A stretch of DNA of 10,057 bases, from NCBI GenBank assembly GCA_023399375.1, contig JAEWPX010000097.1, positions 1-10,057 of the forward strand. Direction: 5' to 3'. Made by a program: the position numbers and the translations under genes. The DNA is from Pseudomonadota bacterium. GTDB taxonomy: Bacteria; Desulfobacterota; Desulfovibrionia; Desulfovibrionales; Desulfovibrionaceae. Positions 6,707-10,057 of this stretch are shown in pieces (positions within the stretch are counted from its first letter, which is position 1; every line of letters begins with the position of its first letter). The notes below the pieces were generated by a model that was given only the letters and a program-made list of their open reading frames with translations, was not told the origin of the DNA and did not search any database.

Positions 6707-7492
6707 ATGCCGCGATTTGCCGCCAACCTGAGCATGCTTTTCACGGAACTGCCGTTTCCCGACCGTTTCGCGGCGGCGGCCAAAGCCGGCTTCCGCTACG
6801 TCGAATACCTCTTCCCCTACGATTACCCGGCCGAGCAGCTGCGCGGGCTTTTGGACGACAACGGCCTGACGCAGGTGCTCTTCAACCTGCCCTGCGGCGA
6901 CTGGGCCGCCGGGGAGCGGGGCATCGCCGGCCTTCCCGGCCGGGAGCGCGAGTTCCGCGAAGGCGTGGACAGGGCGGTCGCATATGCCAAGGTCCTTGGT
7001 GTCACGCGGCTCAACTGCCTGGCCGGCAAGCTCCCCGAGGGCGCGTCCATGGAGACCGCCTGCGACGTGCTGGCCCTCAACACGGCCAACGCCGCCCGTA
7101 TTCTCGGCGAAAGCGGCCTCAGCCTCGTCATCGAGGCCATCAACCATTTCGACATCCCGGGTTTCATGCTCACGCGCACAAGCCACGTCATGGCCCTGCT
7201 CGACGTGATCGGCCGCCCCAACGTGGCCATGCAGTACGACGTCTACCACGCCCAGCGCGAGGAAGGGGAGCTGGCCGCGACCCTCGCCGCCAACATGCCG
7301 CGCATCGGCCATATTCAGGTCGCGGACAATCCCGGCCGGCACCAGCCCGGCACCGGGGAAATCCACTATCCCTTCCTCTTCGCCGAGCTGGATCGCCTGG
7401 GCTACGACGGCTTCGTCGGCCTCGAATACGTGCCCACCCCCGACACCGTCGCTTCCCTCGACTGGATTCCCCAAATGGGCTTGACGTTATAA
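6707..7492 (+). CDS. hyi: Hydroxypyruvate isomerase
   Basis: A cytosolic TIM-barrel isomerase of 261 residues, close to E. coli Hyi (258). It interconverts hydroxypyruvate and tartronate semialdehyde. Long segments match the E. coli protein as I know it: F-A-A-N-L-S-M-L-F at the start, F-P-Y-D-Y near 35, N-L-P-C-G-D-W-A-A-G-E-R-G-I near 65, I-E-A-I-N-H-F-D-I-P-G and A-D-N-P-G-R-H-Q-P-G-T-G-E-I. The two metal/catalytic glutamates fall at Glu143 and Glu240, the same numbers as in E. coli. The start is ATG 6707, with AAGGAG at 6695-6700 and a 6-base spacer. An in-frame TTG at 6671 lies inside the likely promoter and is rejected. The garR gene follows after 111 bases, so the pair would run hydroxypyruvate to tartronate semialdehyde to glycerate. 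No glyoxylate carboligase or glycerate kinase is in the window. Confidence 0.93.
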   Translation: MPRFAANLSMLFTELPFPDRFAAAAKAGFRYVEYLFPYDYPAEQLRGLLDDNGLTQVLFNLPCGDWAAGERGIAGLPGREREFREGVDRAVAYAKVLGVTRLNCLAGKLPEGASMETACDVLALNTANAARILGESGLSLVIEAINHFDIPGFMLTRTSHVMALLDVIGRPNVAMQYDVYHAQREEGELAATLAANMPRIGHIQVADNPGRHQPGTGEIHYPFLFAELDRLGYDGFVGLEYVPTPDTVASLDWIPQMGLTL

Positions 7493-7501
7493 CCCCCCAT
7501 T

Positions 7502-7580
7502 CCAGGGGGTCCGGGGGGGATGATCCCCCCCGGCGGAGAGGTCCAGGAGAGGCAGAGCCTCTCCTGGTCGCCGAAGGCAT
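7502..7580 (-). repeat. Double-hairpin intergenic repeat, copy B (inverted, complete)
   Basis: Two perfect hairpins stand side by side. The first has arms CCGGGGGGGA (7511-7520) and TCCCCCCCGG (7524-7533) with loop TGA. The second has arms CCAGGAGAGGC (7543-7553) and GCCTCTCCTGG (7557-7567) with loop AGA. On the minus strand the element starts ATGCCTTCGGCGACC, matching the start of copy A, and ends in the second-hairpin module of copy C followed by GGACCCCC. It is therefore the complete form. It fills most of the hyi-garR gap, so both hairpins would be in a shared transcript. Confidence 0.8.
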
Positions 7581-7603
7581 ACACCCCCACTACGAGGTCC
7601 CGC

Positions 7604-8491
7604 ATGAAAAAAATCGGCTTCATCGGCCTTGGCATCATGGGCAAGCCCATGTGCCGCAATCTGCTAAGAGCCGGCTACGCGCTCACCGTTTTCAGCCGCA
7701 CCAAGGCCAACGTGGACGCCGTGACCGCCCATGGCGCGGTCTACGCGCCATCGCCCGCGGAAGTGGCCGCGGCGAGCGAACTGGTCATCACCATGGTGCC
7801 GGATTCGCCGCAGGTACGGGAGGTGGTGCTCGGCGAGGGCGGCGTCATCCACGGCGCGAAGCCCGGGCTCTACGTCGTGGACATGAGTTCCATCGCCCCC
7901 CTGGCCAGCCGGGAGATCGGGGCGGCGCTCGCCGCGGCGGGCGTGCGCTTTCTCGACGCGCCGGTCAGCGGCGGCGAGCCCAAGGCCGTGGACGGCACGC
8001 TTTCCGTCATGGTCGGCGGCCACGTCGCGGATTTCGCGGCCGTCAAACCCGTGCTCGCCGCCATGGCCGCCTCGGTCGTGCGCGTGGGCGAGGTCGGAGC
8101 CGGCAACGTAGCCAAGCTCGCCAACCAGGTCATCGTCGCGCTGAACATCGCGGCCATGTCCGAGGCCCTGGTGCTCGCGACGAAAGCCGGCGTGGAGCCC
8201 GACATGGTCTACCAGGCCATTCGCGGCGGGCTGGCCGGCAGCACGGTCCTCGACGCCAAGGCGCCGTTGGTCATGGACCGCAAGTTCGATCCCGGCTTTC
8301 GCATCAAGCTCCACGTCAAGGATCTGGCCAACGTGTTGCGCACGGCAAACGAATTGCATGCGCCCTTGCCGTTGACGGCCTCGGTCATGGAGGTGATGCA
8401 GGCCATGCTCGCCGATGGCTGCGGCGAGGACGATCACGCCAGCATCATCCGTTATTTCGAGAAGCTGGCCCATGTGACCGTTTCGCGTTGA
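7604..8491 (+). CDS. garR: Tartronate semialdehyde reductase (2-hydroxy-3-oxopropionate reductase)
   Basis: An NAD(P)H-dependent beta-hydroxyacid dehydrogenase of 295 residues, close to E. coli GarR/GlxR (about 294). It reduces tartronate semialdehyde to D-glycerate in the cytosol. Visible motifs: Rossmann G-L-G-I-M-G (8-13), substrate loop D-A-P-V-S-G-G (118-124) followed by G-T-L-S-V-M-V-G-G, and catalytic Lys171 in G-N-V-A-K-L-A-N-Q. The helical C-terminal domain is complete, with K-D-L-A-N-V-L near 243. The start is ATG 7604, with GAGGT 5 bases upstream; an in-frame ATG at 7520 is rejected because it lies inside the first hairpin of repeat copy B. Pairing with hyi supports the tartronate semialdehyde assignment over relatives such as 3-hydroxyisobutyrate dehydrogenase, but motifs alone do not fix substrate within this family. 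Confidence 0.88.
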   Translation: MKKIGFIGLGIMGKPMCRNLLRAGYALTVFSRTKANVDAVTAHGAVYAPSPAEVAAASELVITMVPDSPQVREVVLGEGGVIHGAKPGLYVVDMSSIAPLASREIGAALAAAGVRFLDAPVSGGEPKAVDGTLSVMVGGHVADFAAVKPVLAAMAASVVRVGEVGAGNVAKLANQVIVALNIAAMSEALVLATKAGVEPDMVYQAIRGGLAGSTVLDAKAPLVMDRKFDPGFRIKLHVKDLANVLRTANELHAPLPLTASVMEVMQAMLADGCGEDDHASIIRYFEKLAHVTVSR

Positions 8492-8501
8492 AGCGTCGTT
8501 T

Positions 8502-8517
8502 TGACGAATAATCGTCA
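8502..8517 (+). other. Small A/T-loop hairpin after garR
   Basis: TGACGA (8502-8507) and TCGTCA (8512-8517) are perfect inverted arms around ATAA, 10 bases after the garR stop. There is no U-run after it, so it is a weak terminator or RNA-processing candidate at best. Confidence 0.3.
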
Positions 8518-8560
8518 TGCACACGGCCGCGCCCGCCTGCCTGTGGGGCGCGCGCCAAAG

Positions 8561-8577
8561 CCGGCGCAAAGCGCCGG
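8561..8577 (+). promoter_or_regulatory. GC-rich hairpin abutting the SH3b gene's ribosome binding site
   Basis: CCGGCGC (8561-8567) and GCGCCGG (8571-8577) are perfect 7-base arms around AAA, followed at once by the SD AAAGGAG (8578-8584). It could mark the end of the garR unit, set the 5' end of a processed mRNA, or affect ribosome access. No U-run follows. Confidence 0.4.
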
Positions 8578-8590
8578 AAAGGAGATTGCC

Positions 8591-9073
8591 GTGCGAATGA
8601 GGAAACCGGCCCTGGCGTTTGCCCTGGCTTTGTGTCTTACCTGCGCCGTGGCCGTGGCCGCCAAGGTCATGAGCGTGTCCGTGCGCGACGGACAGGTGCG
8701 GGAAACGCCGTCTTTTCTCGGCAAGATCGTAGGCAAGGCCAGCTACGGCCAGAACGTGGACGTGGGACAGGAGCAGGGCGACTGGGCCAAGGTGACGCTG
8801 CCCGGCGGCGTCTCCGGCTGGATGCACCGCTCGGCCCTGACCACGGACAAGCTGGCGCTTTCCTCCGGCCAGGGAACGGCCGGCAGCGTCTCGGGCAAGG
8901 AAATGGCCCTGGCCGGCAAGGGCTTTTCCGCCGAGGTCGAGGCCGACTACCGTCGCAGCCACGGCGGCGATTTCGCGGCCGTGGACGCCATGGAGCGCAT
9001 CAAATACGATCCGTCGCAACTGCTGGCCTTTTTGAGCCAGGGCGGCGTCAAGCCCCAGGGAGGCGCGAAATGA
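8591..9073 (+). CDS. Secreted bacterial SH3 (SH3b) domain protein
   Basis: A 160-residue exported protein. Residues 1-24 are a Sec signal: R-M-R-K-P, a hydrophobic core, then A-V-A-V-A-A with cleavage around 23-24. There are Cys at 15 and 18 but no convincing lipobox, so a soluble periplasmic protein is expected. Residues about 27-83 are an SH3b domain (S-V-R-D-G-Q-V-R-E-T-P-S, V-G-Q-E-Q-G-D-W-A-K-V, G-W-M-H-R-S-A-L), a fold that commonly binds peptidoglycan or peptides. The rest (84-160) is a short low-complexity stretch and a charged helical tail that I cannot assign. AAAGGAG with a 6-base spacer favours GTG 8591; ATG 8597 two codons later is the alternative. Its stop overlaps the M48 protease start as ATGA, so the two are probably made together and may act as a pair in the envelope; that partnership is inference. 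Confidence 0.85.
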   Translation: MRMRKPALAFALALCLTCAVAVAAKVMSVSVRDGQVRETPSFLGKIVGKASYGQNVDVGQEQGDWAKVTLPGGVSGWMHRSALTTDKLALSSGQGTAGSVSGKEMALAGKGFSAEVEADYRRSHGGDFAAVDAMERIKYDPSQLLAFLSQGGVKPQGGAK

Positions 9074-9984
9074 AGCCGCGCATCCTTCTTCCCCTGGCCG
9101 GGCTCCTCGTCGCGGGCCTGCTGCTTTTCGGCTGCAACAACCCCGACGCGGTTTCCCGCGTGCTCGGCTCCTTCGGCAGCGTCGGCGGCGCGCCCGTGGG
9201 CGACTACGCCGCGTCGGCCGTCAAGGGCGCAACCGCCGTGGCCCACGCCGCGGAGGACTTCACTCCCGTGCAGGAATACTACATCGGCCGCGCCGTGGGC
9301 GCGTCGGTGCTGGGCAAGTACAAGCCGCTGCACGACGCCAAGGCCAACGATTACGTCAACGAGGTGGGCCAGGCACTGGCCATGTTCTCGGACATGCCGC
9401 AGACCTACGGCGGCTACCACTTCCTGATTCTCGACTCCGCGGATATCAACGCCTTTGCCGCGCCGGGCGGGCTCGTCTTCATCACGCGCGGCATGCTGCG
9501 CTGCTGCGCCGGGGAAAACGCCCTGGCCGCGGTGCTCGCCCACGAGATCGCCCACGTCCAGAACAAGGACGCCCTGCGCGCCATCAAGCGCTCGCGCACC
9601 ACCGAGGCCCTGGCCATCATCGGCGGCGAGGCCATCAAGCATGCCGGCGGCGGGGATCTCGCGCGCCTGACCAACATCTTCGCCGACTCCATCGGCGACA
9701 TCATGACCACCATGGTCAACAACGGTTACTCCCGGACCCTGGAATACCAGGCCGACAAGACCGCCGTCACGATCCTCACCCGCACCGGCTACGATGCGGC
9801 CGGGCTGCCCGACATGCTGGCGGAAATGCAAAAACGCCTCACCCCCGGCGGCGCGGACTTCGCCAAGACCCACCCCGCGCCCCAGGATCGCATCACCGAA
9901 CTGGCGAGCCTCGCCCGCGTGGCCGAGATCACGGAACCGCCCGCGCGCATGGCCCGTTTCAAGGCGGCTCTGGGGAATATCTAG
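9070..9984 (+). CDS. M48-family zinc metalloprotease, lipoprotein
   Basis: A 304-residue envelope protease. The N-terminus is a lipoprotein signal: K-P-R, hydrophobic core, L-F-G-C with lipidated Cys22. Asn follows at +2, so outer-membrane sorting is likely if Lol rules apply. The catalytic H-E-I-A-H is at 158-162 and the third zinc ligand is Glu225 in E-Y-Q-A-D (225-229). The preceding D-S-A-D-I-N-A-F-A-A-P-G-G and the later H-P-A-P-Q-D-R-I are typical of the BepA/LoiP/YcaL group, which degrades or assists folding of outer-membrane proteins. There is no C-terminal TPR domain as in BepA, so this is the short form; the exact orthologue cannot be fixed. ATG 9070 overlaps the SH3b stop, with GGGAGG at 9058-9063 inside the SH3b gene, a strong sign of translational coupling. 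Repeat copy C follows. Confidence 0.92.
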   Translation: MKPRILLPLAGLLVAGLLLFGCNNPDAVSRVLGSFGSVGGAPVGDYAASAVKGATAVAHAAEDFTPVQEYYIGRAVGASVLGKYKPLHDAKANDYVNEVGQALAMFSDMPQTYGGYHFLILDSADINAFAAPGGLVFITRGMLRCCAGENALAAVLAHEIAHVQNKDALRAIKRSRTTEALAIIGGEAIKHAGGGDLARLTNIFADSIGDIMTTMVNNGYSRTLEYQADKTAVTILTRTGYDAAGLPDMLAEMQKRLTPGGADFAKTHPAPQDRITELASLARVAEITEPPARMARFKAALGNI

Positions 9985-10002
9985 GAAGAGAAGAGGGAAG
10001 AT

Positions 10003-10057
10003 CGGGGCGTTGCCCCGAACCCCGCCGGGGGGCATGATGCCCCCCGGGCCCCCTCGG
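10003..10057 (+). repeat. Double-hairpin intergenic repeat, copy C (cut by window edge)
   Basis: Hairpin 1 is CGGGGC (10003-10008) against GCCCCG (10012-10017). A short link ending CCCCG follows, then hairpin 2, CCGGGGGGCAT (10025-10035) against ATGCCCCCCGG (10037-10047), then GCCCCCT. Hairpin 2 and its flanks align with the corresponding module of copy B read on the minus strand. The ATGCCTYCGG start block of copies A and B is missing here. It begins 19 bases after the M48 stop and may end that transcript, although there is no U-run after the stems inside the window. Confidence 0.7.

Noticed and set aside
4742..7474. 910-codon open frame on the minus strand
   Set aside because: It runs antisense to the PEP-synthase-like gene and hyi, both with strong family motifs and RBSs. 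Long antisense frames are common in GC-rich DNA with third-position G/C bias, and its protein has no recognisable domain.
7502..7580. CRISPR or insertion-sequence remnant
   Set aside because: There are no regularly spaced direct repeats, no target-site duplication seen and no transposase; the structure fits a dispersed hairpin repeat better.
7520..7603. Earlier ATG start for garR
   Set aside because: This ATG starts at the base of the first hairpin's loop in repeat copy B, and the added residues precede the normal MKKIGFIGLG start.
8501..8529. Promoter from TTGACG at 8501-8506
   Set aside because: No -10-like hexamer lies 16-18 bases downstream; the sequence there is GC-rich.

Overview
The window is GC-rich (well above 60% by eye), bacterial, and almost fully coding, with strong Shine-Dalgarno (SD) sites of the GGAGG type. 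A large soluble hybrid histidine kinase, a PEP-synthase-like protein with a non-standard C-terminus, a hyi-garR pair and G/C-rich double-hairpin repeats between genes together suggest a sulfate-reducing member of the Desulfovibrionaceae or a close relative. That placement is an inference from style and gene content; no rRNA or other phylogenetic marker is present.

Layout. (1) Positions 1-1032, minus strand: a short A24-type prepilin peptidase followed by a Sel1-repeat protein that runs off the left edge. (2) Positions 1033-1272: a divergent control region with a 12-bp palindrome and an SD-preceded 32-codon leader ORF. The leader's stop overlaps the kinase start as ATGA. (3) Positions 1273-3690, plus: a soluble hybrid kinase ordered HisKA, HATPase, REC, Hpt, REC, helical tail. 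(4) Positions 3728-3817, minus: a 29-residue single-pass membrane protein with a near-perfect SD, easily missed by length cut-offs. (5) Positions 3962-6565, plus: an 867-residue protein with the ATP-grasp and phosphohistidine domains of PEP synthase/PPDK but no PEP/pyruvate barrel. (6) Positions 6707-8491, plus: hydroxypyruvate isomerase (hyi) and tartronate semialdehyde reductase (garR), which together convert hydroxypyruvate to glycerate. (7) Positions 8591-9984, plus: a secreted SH3b protein translationally coupled to an M48 zinc-protease lipoprotein, a likely envelope pair.

Three copies of a modular double-hairpin repeat lie at 6581-6638, 7502-7580 (inverted) and 10003-10057 (cut by the edge). 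Their stems differ in sequence yet stay paired. No tRNA, rRNA, CRISPR array, transposase or phage gene was seen, and no gap without a gene exceeds about 240 bases.

The items most worth following up are the PEP-synthase-like protein with its unassigned C-terminal domain, the two small ORFs (29 and 32 residues), and the repeat family.
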